This document shows, piece by piece, positions 24,735 to 37,450 of a stretch of 64,000 nt of DNA. The translations under genes were made by a program, and so were the position numbers. The notes below the pieces were generated by a model. The model was given only the letters and a program-made list of their open reading frames with translations, was not told the DNA's origin and did not search any database. Position 1 is the stretch's first letter, and each line of letters starts with the position of its first letter. The DNA is taken from contig JABWDB010000004.1 in the NCBI GenBank assembly GCA_019614645.1, positions 9,734,001-9,798,000 of the forward strand, in the 5' to 3' direction. The stretch is from Stratiolaelaps scimitus (lineage: Eukaryota; Arthropoda; Arachnida; Mesostigmata; Laelapidae).

Positions 24735-24759
24735 TTATATATATATATATATATATATA
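24735..24759. repeat. (TA)n microsatellite
   Basis: Pure TA run flanked by CACA stretches within the presumed GPAT 3' UTR. Confidence 0.95.
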
Positions 24760-25810
24760 ATTACACACATTTACATACCTATTCTAGATACTATTATTCG
24801 TATTATATAAAAACTGGTATCAGTGCGCCTGCCGCATAGTGGCGCATCGTGTTGGTTGTTATTTTTTTGCGAAATGCAGAAGAAACACGTCTAACCTGAA
24901 CAGAACGAGTGAAATATAGTAACAGTAGTAACTGAATAGAAAGAGGCGGTGGCGGCGACGACGATACGAGGATAGATGAGAGGAAATAATGAATTCCGAG
25001 GCGAAAGAAACACGCCCGGGAATAGTAGATGTCATTCACTGATCTTGAACCCAGCAGCTGTCGTCGGTCGCCATGTGATCCATCCAAGTGGCTGGATTAC
25101 TTGTACATACAACAGAGAAACAGAAAGAACGAAATTGATATAAATACGTGATATTGCCTAATGTAGCATACACACACACACTCGGAAGAGGAATATTCCT
25201 ATTATGATTGTTCTTCTTATGATTTTGTTATTAAAATTAGAATAGAGAAAAAAAAGAAACACAAAGTGATGAAATTGAATTGAACGCGACAAGCTACGAG
25301 GACAATGAAAGCCAAGTTAGCTGAAGATGGTGTTGCGGCTTCGGGCAATGATATATATGAATATATATATATATATATATATAATGTAAGAGAAGTGCCA
25401 CCCGGCGATGAGTAGGTGTAGCAGTTTTTTGCATCGACTACAGGGCGGCGTACAGAGACTATTCACGGCGTCGCACGAGACGGTGACGATGATGAGAACT
25501 GTAATTACGTGAAGGGAAAACAAGAAAACGAAAGAGAAGAATGAACATAGTGGAGACGATTATATTACTATAAACTATACGAATAAGTAATTATTAATAG
25601 ACGGACAAGAGAAGACCTGGTGTGAAAAAACATGTGTGTGAAAAACTTATAACTATCATTAGAAACACTGAAGATCACAATATGTACACACAGACACACA
25701 CGCGCGTACACACATACATATATATAAAAAACAAACAGTCGATTGGGGATATTTTAAACCCATTTTTGCCAATCAATAACAAGGACAGATAAAGGCAAAA
25801 TATTTAAGCG

Positions 25811-25811
<1 letters not shown>

Positions 25812-25852
<41 letters not shown>

Positions 25853-25859
25853 TTCATAC
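25812..25859. repeat. (TA)n microsatellite, longest in window
   Basis: Uninterrupted TA dinucleotides over about 48 bases, ending about 38 bases before an AATAAA. Confidence 0.97.
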
Positions 25860-25902
25860 ACACTCTGTACTCGACAGTTTCTCCCCGTGAAAGCCAAATA
25901 AA

Positions 25903-28319
25903 GTATAGTAATTTTTAGATATGTCGGTGGTGTGTTGTATCCCCGTGACTCGCAGGTAATCATTGTTTGTTTTTGCATGAAATAACCATTAATTTGCTCT
26001 TCGAATTATTTTCAGTGAAATACTGGCGCGTCAACATTTACGCGTGGAATAAAGAGAGCACTTTTGATAGTTTTTTGAATAATCTTGATTATGAGTTGGG
26101 TCGTCGAATAGCGACGACTTGTTATAATGGATAGATTATCATTTTGGCCGGCCTAAAGATTATAATGGCGAATTTAATCAGCCCAATTAAGACCTCCTTC
26201 TTTATTAGTCTTTGAATTAATTCCGCCAAGCGGCTGCGGCCCGCCACGGATTAACGACAGCGCGGGGAGGAGCTCGCTATAGAAAAAAGGCAAAACACGA
26301 TCAAGGTGTAAAGTCAACCTCATAGGAGGAAACCATTAGTACGACCCATTTGAGAAATAAAATGTGTTATTGTGTTATAAGATCAATTAATAAGGATTGT
26401 GCAAGTGAAAAGAAATTAGATATAAACGTTCCAATGTCGCGGAACAGTTGCGCCTTATAAGCAAGTTTTACTCGCGCGCCTTTCCGGCCACAGAGACACC
26501 CAGATAGTCCTGTATGTGGTGGGTGTTACTGGCATAAAAGATCGCCTTTCACCTAAATACGAAGTTTACTAGGTTCGCCTCTTGCTATTAATATTTAAAT
26601 TGTCATTTGCATGGCGGCAGTAGTAGCAGCAGCAGCAACATCATTACAACTGAATTACACTTCAACTATAGCATCCACAAAGGTGAACTGTGAAATAATA
26701 AACATACATCGCAATAATATAGAATTCATTTGAACATTTCCACAACGTGACCTTTACATTGGCTGAGGCATCACTCGAGATGGCCCAGTTGAGCTCAATG
26801 ACGCCGTCAGCGTATGCCTCTAGAAACGCCTTTGTTGGTATTCCGTTAACATGACGTACACGTTTTTACCAAACTACGTAGCTCGTATTTGTGGTTTATA
26901 TCCTACGGTATGTCCTCGGCGCCTCTCATCATTTTGCGGTCGTCACGGGGCTACTATCTGCAAGGAGAAACAACAATTTACCGAATGTATCCTTTTCAGC
27001 GGATCAAACATACTGCCTTGAGGTGGACTCCCTCTAAATCTCTCATAGATTGGCTCGCTGTGTGTTCGCAAAGCTTACCTGCTTCAACGCATTTAAATAC
27101 TTAGAAATGCTTTCTCATGAAATGAAATAATGGTTACACATATATGTCTGTTTGAGTTCACTGCTTTAATTGATCCCGCTATCGTGCAAATCCAAACGTT
27201 TGAAATGGATACCTAGAGCCCAACATCAACTTTGGCATGACATGTGCATGACACGAAATAGCTAGTAGATGTTATTCCTGCATTTCTGTATCGGATAAAG
27301 AGAGACCATGTAGTCTCAATGGCGTTATTTGTTTGCACGATTGGCGGTCTGATTGTTGCTGGGATTTATTGCCCTAATCAGTCAAGAATATCGCCATACT
27401 ATTTGTGTTGTAAATATCAGTAATCACAAACTTCGATTATTTACTATGTTCCCAATTAACAATCCTAAATAAGCCATGCTTTATAATCAATTTGATGAGC
27501 AATGTACGTGACGTTAGTCAACGTTAGGAACCGATAATCTCTGATGACAACATTGATGAGCAATGTACGTGACGTTAGTCAACGTTAGGAACCGATAATC
27601 TCTGATGACAACATCATTATATAAGCCCCCGAGGATTTTGGTTCTTATGTACTCGGAGGCTTATATAATGATGTTATTAGCGGGGATTATCCCTTGAGAT
27701 GGTTGTATGTTAATGAAACAACAATCAGTCAGCTTACTCGTACAACGACACCAAGTCGAAATGTATATTCGTCTATGCCAAGAGACCCGAGCGATCATAC
27801 AACTAAATAGTCCGTATTCGAGCTGATTCACAATCGACATTTAACGTTCACGGAACGGTATAAAAATAACGATACTGGTGCCCGGCCAGTGAACCTAAAT
27901 TGAATGCATTGGATGAAGACAAGAGAAAGTTTGAATGACAGATCATTTTGGTATCACATTTGTAGATCCAGAGGGCGTGTGCAATAGTGCCCCACAGATC
28001 ACTTCTAAAACATGTACCTTCTCGAGTACTCTCAGTATATGCGATTTGAACGACAATTTGTACAAATAGCACACAACTGCGGGAAAAAGTTGCAGCCCGT
28101 TGGAACAGAGTTCGCCGACGATGCGCCTTCTTTTCGACCTGTATGTATATATATATATATTTCGTGCAGGTTCAGGTTTGTATTTTTAGGTTTTTATATT
28201 TCCTGTAAAAAATGTGTTTGCGAGCCGAATTCCGGCCCGCTTTTTGCGTGTACGTGTTCGTTATGGCCTTCGTTTTAATAAGATTATGTTTAGTTTAAGA
28301 AGTTTAATGCTCAAAATTA
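25903..28319. other. Intergenic region
   Basis: No gene recognised. The only structured part is the tandem duplication plus inverted repeat at 27493-27674, described separately. Confidence 0.5.
27493..27674. repeat. 61-bp tandem duplication followed by 23-bp inverted repeat
   Basis: A unit beginning TGATGAGCAATGTACGTGAC at 27493 is repeated from 27554, a 61-base period, with no difference that I see within the unit. Directly after it, arms 27611-27633 and 27652-27674 are complementary at 22 of 23 positions (ACATCATTATATAAGCC at the outer end) with an 18-base loop. This could be one end of a small non-autonomous DNA element, but no target-site duplication was found. Confidence 0.9.
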
Positions 28320-28411
28320 TTCCCCAGGTGAGGCTCGAACTCACAACCCCGGCATTGCTCACGGCTACTGCCTTATAAGTACCGTGCGCTAACCGATTGC
28401 GCCACTGGGGA
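28320..28411 (-). tRNA. tRNA-Ile (anticodon UAU), with intron
   Basis: Read on the - strand, a 7-bp acceptor stem TCCCCAG/CTGGGGA pairs perfectly, with discriminator A at 28320. The D stem is GCGC/GCGC. The anticodon stem CGGTA/TGCCG encloses loop CT-TAT-A followed by an intron of about 18-19 bases. The T stem is GTGAG/CTCAC with loop TTCGAGC. Box A (TGGCGCAATCGG) and box B (GTTCGAGCCTC) are intact, and a T run that can end Pol III transcription follows within 10 bases. Metazoan tRNA-Ile(UAU) genes characteristically carry an intron at this place, so this is probably functional. Confidence 0.95.
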
Positions 28412-31400
28412 CACGCTGGACCGCACCCCTTATTTCGTTCATGTACCACCATGCAAAAATGCGACATCGACAACATCGCTCCAAGTTGCAATTAATTGGA
28501 AACCTCGTCAATATCACGTTCGGAATACGAGATATCACCCGATATTGTAGGCAAGCGTCCAACAGCAAGAACCATCATGGCGGCCGGGGATCCGTGGCAG
28601 CGACGTAAACACTTCTGGGCCCGGAGCAATTTTCCCCCTCCACGATATTGGCCATTGGTAAACTGGTTTTTTAACCCACTCGAGTGAAATTTTCAGTTGA
28701 GCGCAATAAATACTCAGTGTGAACTCTATTCTGGGCTTGTCTATGCCTAACAACAGCTTTCTTACGAATCTACAATGAGGTAGAGACGGACGTGCGTCTA
28801 TAGCAGCATTTTAAAATTGGCGGGCTTCCCTTTTACGGGCGCTCATCTGTTCCATGTGGCCAGCAACCAACGGCATTGTGTAGCCGAGCGGCTGCTACAG
28901 CCACCATAACGCGCAAGCCCGGCCGGCGCGCAGACCCCCTCACCCTCTAGCGACTACGGCGTCTCCAAGCAACGACCAGCGAGAGAGTCGCCAGCCAAGT
29001 GTTGTACTTGATGATACATGCTGTAGTTAGTGGCCCTACGGAGCACACACACACGGAGCGCACAGGAAGCCAGCGACGGGTGCAACCCTAGTAAAAAAAC
29101 CATAGCTCTCGGGGACGACTCCGACAGATTCGATTGACGGGCGATGAGAAGATGATACTCTCGAAGTAATTAGCACAGACATCAGTTGGAATGAACAGAA
29201 CAATTTGTCTTTGCGAAACGACTTTGTCATAAATTGAAGGAAGAATGAGTTATGTGGCTTGGGGGGGGAGCTAGGTAGAGACGAAAATGCCGTTCGAGGA
29301 GAGCTATTGTTTTATGGATATGATGCGGGATAGACAGGGATTTTTCAAACGAAATCATAAGAAGCCTGTGTTGAGGTTGAACCGGCTCGTAGGCTTCTCA
29401 GGACAACAAAGCTCCAAAATTGATCGGTGGCGGTTAAGTTGCTGCACTTCTAAAGTACCTACATCCAACACTGAGTAAACAAGAGAGCCAGGGATATGGA
29501 ACAAACACGAGGCACTCAATGCGATCCATCGATTTCGATAGCTCTGCACTGTCTCGACTCGCCCGCCAGTAAAATGCCTTTTCTGCTTCCTCTGTGGCTG
29601 CTTTGCAGTATCTACGGATAGACCTCTTACGGACTCACCATAACATGATAGATGCATAAGTCATCGTAGAGATATTCAGGGCAATCGAATGTCCACCGGG
29701 AGGACGACACCACACGTTACTGTGTTGACTTGCCTGCCGGCTGAACAACGAAACGTCTATATGTCGAACCACCCTGCGAGAGCAGGAGTTGCGCGCTGGC
29801 TTATCCGAGCCTAACCAACCTACCCTCGACGGCTCATGATGAATCGTGTTTTTGACCAGTTAAGCCTGGATTTCACGTACTTCCACGCTATAGTCGTGAG
29901 CGGGGCCAAGCTGCTAGTGGTGGTGGTGCGCTTCATCCACTAAACTATTATTATGAGAAGCTGGCTGCCCTTTTTAACGCTGACTGATCATGAGGCACAA
30001 TGCGGAAATGGATTGGGACCAGTATCCTCGCGAGCTAAACGGAGTGGAAGTGTTCGGAACTTATTCTTGCTGCATTTCGCTGAGTGACAAAGTGGATGGT
30101 CTCGAATCGGTGTAGATCTACGAATGTAAATGAATCGAGTGTACAATTAGCGAGAGGATGCCGAAAAAAAAATAAAACAATTATATTATATTATGTAAAC
30201 GCATTTAGGTTATTGCTGCTGCTGCTGTCTTATATTTTGAAGACGCGAGACATTGATGATTTGCCTATATTACAGGATGAGCAAAAAATCACGCAACGCC
30301 ATGAAAGACTCAGTAATGTTTTGCTGCTATCAAAGGTGATTTCCTTTAGATGTTGGTTCTGTTGCACTGTACAAATATATATTTCTTAGAAAACGACCAG
30401 CACGTTGCGAACATTTTATGGACTGAGATTGACTTCGGGTTGAAGTGTTTTTTAAGATACCGCCCCTGCGGTCTTCTCAAAATTTTTACAACAAATATTT
30501 ATTCGCTTGTTTGCCTATTTGCCAAATTCTGAGATGACTTTTTATTGTTTACCTAGTGAAACTTTAATTTCAGGTGTCGAGTTTTCAATAGTATTTGCTA
30601 ATGTTACGTCAAGGATATGCATATTGGGGACAGATGCATTTATTCCATATTATTGTGCGCCTTAATACCTAATAAAGAATGGCTAAATGTTCGTGCCGCA
30701 TATTCCTCTGTGACGTGATATGTCTTCGCTGTCGAAACTACCTAAGAAAGACCCCGTGGATTAAATCATTTGTTCGCCTTGTAAATAGCCTCTTTTATTT
30801 TACTGAACTCATAGAAAGGTTGCCACACTTACGTCTCATTATTCTACTGACCCCATTCATGAAGATGTAACGTAATCATCCGAGCGGCCATCGTCAATAG
30901 GAAGTTCACACCAAATTTACCTCGTGGGTCAATATCCCTGTTATACTGAAGACAGAAATTTTTGGCTGAATCAGTGTTCGCTGCTCCCCCAAACATCAAC
31001 GAACTTTGTACCGATCGGGTTTAATTTTGTGCTTTTTTTGCCAGCACCCGGCGCCTGTACGTGTTAGCGACCTTCCTGCTATTGCAAGGAAGAACATCAC
31101 CACCCTCAATGTAAGCTCGAATACCGTAGCTCACGGAGTCTCGCTTAATATCGTAGTCACCGTGACATATAGACAACATAAGCGTTGTACAAAAGGCACT
31201 TCCATTAATAAACCGATCTACTGCAGTGTGAAAATTCGTTTCGAAAATGGCCCTTTCTAATTCAAGCTAATATATAAATATTTGTTGGATCAAGCTGCTT
31301 CCTAGATGGTGAAGCATATGCTTGGAACACTCCCTGTCGATAATCGGGACTGCGGGCATCTATCCAAAAAAACCTATTCACACTCATGTAAAACGATGGC

Positions 31401-32295
31401 TCACACCATTCCCTATTAAGTGAAAGCGTGCGAACTTTTTCTGTAAGTAAATAGCTGCGAACAACTCGAGCAGGGTGAGTGGGAACCGTTTCGACTGATA
31501 GTTACTTTCGTAGCTGCAGTTAGTTAGCCATGGCCGAAGGCAAATATAATAGCCATAGGTCTACATCGATCTATTATAGGTCGGATGACGAGAAGAAACC
31601 TGGTTGAACGCCAAACCGTTCATCCATAATTGTAAAATCAAACATCCGGATATCTCTGCCGCTTTACAGGCTACTGGTCCCTCTGGTACCATTTAATGGT
31701 GGCCAGTCTCTCTGTTGGTAAACAGCGGGCGTCAATTGGACGCGTTTTGATGCACAAGCTGACAATGCGGAGAAATAACTAATAACACCATCCTATATTC
31801 GCTGCTAGGTCTAGCGCGACGTGAACCCAAGAAAGACCCACTAGTTCAACTTATAGTCGCATCAATAGGAAACGTACCCTATGCAGGAAATGGTCGTGTT
31901 AACACTTTGGAACACAATCATTTTATTCATTCAAGTAAATATCACTATTGTGGTCATCACTGCTTTGGAGCGCTCGGGATGAGCGCTGATGCCACATTTC
32001 TCTGCACGCCCATTCGCATTGGCTTGATTATTTCTATTGTACAGGTGAATTAACGAAACACCCTCGGTTAGATGAGCGAGTTACGGCTTCAGCAGATACA
32101 CTCTCCCCATGCACAAAGCAAGGAAATCGCTAAAACAACGCACAAACAATAACTAAACAATTACCGTAGGTTAAGATACCGAAGACGACAACAAAAAAAC
32201 AGACTTATACAGTACAACCAATCAAAGTGATCAAAGTGTACATTAAAAAAGAGATCGCCAAATTGCGTGGTTCGTTTGTTTAGTCTCGTAATCCA
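28412..32295. other. Intergenic region
   Basis: Nearly 4 kb with no recognisable gene, RNA or repeat family; open frames are short and featureless. On the - strand an AATAAA near 31922-31928 lies about 370 bases downstream of the carboxypeptidase stop codon and may be its poly(A) signal. Confidence 0.45.
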
Positions 32296-35200
32296 TTATT
32301 TGGCCATATTCAGCCACTTTTTGATGTATTCCTTTTCGACATTTCGAGCCGCGATCACGTCGGCCGAATCTTCCGGATGAACCGGCCGCAGATCGTAATG
32401 GTGAGCAGCACCCTTGATATTGATTACGGGTAGGTTTGGGCTCAGCTCCTTGAGGACGCCACCTAGGAAGTTACGAGAATTAACTAAGCTGTTAGCGCCT
32501 GCGTTTTTTTCCTTGGCCTTAGGAACATGTGTCGGCATTTCGTCATATATGCTGTATTCCATAGTAATTACCGTCACCGCGATGAGAATAATTCTAATTC
32601 TACTCGAATACTACACTTAAACCCTAGAACAAATATCTGACAACGGAAGCTGTACAGCTCGACTTACCTCCAGACCACGGGTCAATGTCTCCGTTGCTGA
32701 AAATGATATTGGTGACCGCCGTGATGTCCGCGCCGCCAAACATCATGTACGCTTTGTAGAGATCAGGTGTCATGGAGTACTTCTTCTCACACTGGGCTCG
32801 GATTTTGGTGAAATCCCATGCGTATTTGTAGAACATGTCGGTTTCGCCATCGCCGCAAAAAGGCATCACCATCTCATTGCACTTCTGGACTTCCCAGCCG
32901 GCAGCGCCTAGGTTTTCGCCATCTATCCGATCATAAACGATACAATACTTCGGTTTACTGACTGAACTACAGTGCAGATAACAGGTACGTTTTCGTAAAA
33001 TAAATAGGATAAAGGAGAGTCACAAGGCGATCTGAACAATTAGAACATCGGTGATTTAAATAACAATTACATTATGCCAGAAACACTGAAAGTATCAGAG
33101 GATACAATCAACATTGGAACATATCACTGTATCTACAAACATCGCCAACAGCTAAGAAGCCCCGGTTACAGAGGTAGCATTCTAATCATAGCTGTATGGT
33201 GACATGCCATCAATAACGGCATTTATTCAGGTGAAGTTCTGCTGCTGAAGAGGAACTATAACGACGACCGCAGAGCCTAATAGACGTTCGAATTTCGATG
33301 ATTAACAATGGCAAAAGTAGACAACTGCTAATCGAATGTCAACATGTCTCACTCGAATCTTTGACGTTATTGCACGTGACGGCGCCGGTGAAGTTGTGGA
33401 AAACGTTGACAGCCTTGTAGATGCCAAATAGTAGATCGTCATCGTTGGCAAAGTCCTTGTTTAGATAGCTGCAAGCAACCCTGACAGGGTGGCCAGGTAT
33501 TTTCTTGAGAAAGTCCGCCTCGTACGGGTAGTTTACCATGGCGAGATTGCCATAGGTGCTATAGAGCCAGTCCTGGACGGATGTGTAGTTTTTCTGGTAA
33601 ACGGGCTGACAAATGCGGAAATTATCACGAAGAAAAGTGGCGCCGTTCTCTGTTGATAGCAAGCATAACATCGGGACGGGACAGTAACATTAGCCGTTAG
33701 CACATCTATCATGTTTGTATAATAGAATAGAAAATAATTAGTTATAATGAGTGGGATATGTTTGGAACGTTGTTTAGCGTTGGCTAATGTGGCGGGCTTC
33801 GATAATATTCACCGGTATTAGGTTTCAATTTTGCTGGGAAAATAATTTCTTGCATGACTAGAGGTGTATTGTTATATACGCGCATACATTAATCTGATGT
33901 GTCATACTATTATCATTATGAGCATTAATGTTCGTTGTTACCAAATGTATCTCAGGGTTTGTGACAAAACAAGGTCGGCTTGTTTGTGACAAACAAGCCG
34001 CGCAATCTGTCTTCCAGGGCAATAATCGATTATCGGATGGTATTACACAGCACACAGCTCGACGCCCCGAAACGCGAATCATATCAAGCAAAGGCTTTAT
34101 CAAAGTATAACTGTTCATATGGAAAAACATTACAAGTCATAGGTCATACCGACCAGTTTCTGTACCAACGAAATTAGATAATCGCATGCCTATCTTATCT
34201 GTAGATAGAATGGCGTACGAGAAATGTCAACGAGATGTTTAGTCTGCTGGAATGAATAAAATATTCGGCTGTGACGAATAGCTCAGAAAAATAAAGTTCG
34301 TATTTCTGCCATTTAGACGATAATGACTATAAGCAATGAGACCGAGATAATGTCGACAAATTCTAACCTCCGGACTGTCCTTTCTTGTCTAGGGCGATCC
34401 AGGATTTGCGAATGTTCTCAACACACTTCTCGCCTTCCTGCTTGAAAGCCTTCGTCACAACCTGATTGTAAGCTTCGCATGGAGTGATGTCTTGGAATTG
34501 GAGAATCGGAGCGGAAGAAGCAAGCGCCCTAGAATTTGCAACAAAAATTACTGTTACATGTGTCGTATGTTGTCTGCAAAAAGAAGCCAAGGTGACTACC
34601 TTGTCTTCTTTTTGCAGTATTGCACGTGAATGGGATTTAGTGGTACACCCTTCGTCATGTTCTCCCTCTGAACCAGATTCAGTGATTCAAACGTACACAT
34701 AATTCCTAGTTATTGTATGTCTGAATAAACCATCCACAACGTACACTTCAATGATCCATGGGTATTTGATTCGCATCCAGGTCGCCAGCATACCGCCGTA
34801 GGAGCCACCGAAAGCGACGACCTTGCTCTTGGCAGTTCCCGGCCATGTCTTCTTGACGCTCTGGAGAAGGTCAACAAAGTCGGCCATTGCCTGCTCTGCC
34901 GTCAGGTAGCCGAAATACTTCGCTTCGGAGTACGATTTGGTGCCGTAAGGCATTGTCTTTCCGTAAAAGCGGTGTTCGGCAAAGATTATGAGAGCCTTAA
35001 ATTCAGCTGCCCAGTCCCACATGAGGCCTGTAACACATATAGCATGTACACCTTACTTAGTACGTTCATCAACCTGTGTCTAGTTATACAATATAATACA
35101 CATACACATTTTATTGAAAGAGATATGTCACTTCCAGCGGCTCAAAGCTTCAGCAAGTAGAAGTTAATTTTAGATCTATTTTAGATTTTTAGTTATTGTA

Positions 35201-37032
35201 CTATAGATGTGTCTTCAGAATTCTATAAGCGCCCTCTACAGACCGAATAGTATTTAGGAACTATTGCACGAAAAGCAGCATATTCGGTTACTCAACGTTT
35301 TGAAGTGCTCAGGCTGCGAATTTAGCAGAAATATGAATTTGGCAGATTGTAGCAAGCACTCAGAGGAATCCAAAAATATATTAACCCAGATCGAATGAAA
35401 TTCGCTCAGGTAGCTTTAGAAGGGAAACACATCAATATGGGCTTATTACAGCCCAGAACGCAGTTTAAGATGGTAATTGAAGCCTAAAGAAATTATAAAC
35501 GCCATTATTTCATCTTTATATACACGAAGTCGATTCTTCTCCATTTCGATAGAAACTCTTGATATTCGATACCTCGATATTTGCGAGTTATCATATTTCG
35601 GTAACTCTCTCTCGTTTTATGGATCTATTCGAGCTAATTTGAACATGCGAGTCTTCTTAATGTATATATATATATATACATTAGGAAGACTCGCATGTTC
35701 AAATATATATATATATATATATGCGTACCCGTGTTATTGCAGAACATTTCAACGTTTCCCTCGTTTCCAGGGTAGAAGAAGATCGGTCCAGGATTGTCGA
35801 TGTCAAAATGCTCGTCATTGTACAGAACTCTCATCTTAAAGGTGTCATTGTTAGCATAGCCAAAGTGATCGACCTGAAATCGTGTCGGAAGGAAACACAT
35901 TCAGCCTTAGAAGAATCACTATCAATGCTTTGTAGCCACGTACGATGCTACAATGCATCACGAGATGTAACTGTGAACATGATAGAGATCGTCTGAGATA
36001 CAAGCAGAGTACTTGTTAGTAACTTGGCTATTCAGCACTTGGATGACACAGATGTACTCCTCGAGCATTAACATTATTGAAAAATCGTTCGAATTAGCCT
36101 CCACGCCAGGTACTAATATCATGACTACATACATGTGCATGCTGGTGGGTGATATAATTATCCCAATTTGTATTGATTGATATATTACTACTTCCATCGT
36201 TTACGTTCTGTCGTGATCGTGGCGGCGTCGTATTCAAGCTGCGACATGAAACCAACGAGTTACGTTGGGTCACTGACTGTGCACAGAGATTGCAGAGAGA
36301 TCTGATAGCAATTGGCTTGCCACGGATTGACGACCTTCTATATCGGGGACTGAGTTGCGTAATGGTGCCGAATCACTTAGCAATCTTCCATGAGCGGGCG
36401 TCGGACCACCCAGCGTTGCGCAGAGACGAACATCGCTTTGTCGGGTTGACAAATTCAACAGTGGAAGTAAAGGGGAAATGCGTCCTTCGGGCACTCTATT
36501 AAAGTTTATAACATACATAGAACCTCTAATCGCTATCATGGTACTATTCAAATAGAATATACTATACAATAGTTGTCACATAATATGCATATAGCATGAG
36601 TAAATCCATAATAAAGGCGCAACGAAATTAAAGTTAAGCAATTCCGGCCACTACAAACGCCTACGACTATGACATTTCTACAGTTATACTTTAATTTTCG
36701 TTTTATACAAAGCGACACAACCTGTCTATCTATCAGAGAATATATATTGCAGCGCGGAGCTTGAACCAAGCAACGATCCTGGCGATATCAGCTAGACACT
36801 TGAACAGTTCCCACTACACGGGGAGCCGACCATTATGATTAAATCTTCTAAGATGCTGTCCGTCGAGCTTCCCCAGAACACATTGAACAGTAATAATAAT
36901 AATAATATTATAAAGTATAAATAGCTGACATGGATAACGTACCTTTGTCTCGAAGAACATTGTATTGTAGTTGTATCCATGGGCGCATGCCAATAATGCC
37001 ATGAACGGCACGATCGCCGTAGAGAGCTTCAT
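32296..37032 (-). CDS. PRCP: Peptidase family S28 serine carboxypeptidase, lysosomal Pro-X carboxypeptidase-like
   Basis: Joins 37032-36943, 35873-35729, 35027-34745, 34528-34368, 33649-33353, 32922-32668 and 32462-32296 (transcription order); every junction is GT-AG and in phase, giving 465 residues against 496 in human PRCP. The family removes a C-terminal residue after proline in lysosomes or outside the cell. A signal peptide is visible (residues 1-19). Family blocks are VDHFGY, FFYPGNEGN, CNNTG, FAEHRFYG and LTAEQAMADF. The nucleophile is Ser154 in GGSYGGM, the acid is Asp406 in IDPWSGG, and the base lies in AAHHYDL (His431/432). N-glycosylation sequons NNT, NYT and NFT are present. Nothing is missing, so it should be active. 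The related DPP2/DPP7 branch is the alternative; overall block order and the GALA/ALASSAP region fit PRCP better. Confidence 0.94.
34574..34617. repeat. Inverted repeat (hairpin), 20-bp arms, 4-base loop
   Basis: Arms 34574-34593 and 34598-34617 pair at 19 of 20 positions (CTGCAAAAAGAAG at the outer end) with loop GACT. It lies in the third intron of the carboxypeptidase gene. On the gene's strand the second arm reads CTTCTTTTTGCAG, a strong-looking but apparently unused splice acceptor. Confidence 0.92.
35637..35704. repeat. Near-perfect palindrome around (TA)n
   Basis: About 32 bases on each side are complementary with one mismatch (outer end ATTTGAACATGCGAGTCTTC), with TA repeats at the centre. 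It lies in intron 2 of the carboxypeptidase gene, about 25 bases downstream of the exon 2 splice donor, and is followed by another (TA)n run. Confidence 0.93.
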
Positions 37033-37403
37033 TGTAGTTAACAGCAACGCCAGCAGCGTATAGTGAGCAGTATGTGATTCCGTTTGGCTGTTTTGTTCGA
37101 TACTGTTCAATACTCTGTATAGCCTCCGTTAGAAAGGATGAGGATTGCTGCTCGATGTGGAGAGATCACCTCCAGTAAGCAATACGGCGGCTTCTTGGGC
37201 AACGCCAACTCGACTCAATATAAAGTAGTGTGGATAGAAGTGTGCCTGTGTGACTGTTGTCGAGGGTAAGAGGGTCAAGACGACGACGATCGTACCGAAC
37301 TATTACCACGAGCCGCTAGGAATTCCCGGAGAGCGGTGACCGCCGCTGGTGCGTGCTTGTCTCTCGGTGTTCTGTGAAAACGACGCAAAATAAACAAGAT
37401 CTG

Positions 37404-37450
<47 letters not shown>

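Larger units (their letters stand above)
23096..25902 (+). other. Probable long 3' UTR of the GPAT gene
   Basis: After the stop codon at 23093-23095 no further gene is seen. AATAAA occurs at 24398-24403 and again at 25897-25902, the latter just after the longest (TA)n tract of the window. Either could be the poly(A) signal. The stretch is rich in CAA, GA, CA and TA simple repeats. Transcript ends are inferred only. Confidence 0.4.

Noticed and set aside
36173..36502. 109-codon open frame in the carboxypeptidase first intron
   Set aside because: No recognised motif and it lies wholly inside a well-supported intron.
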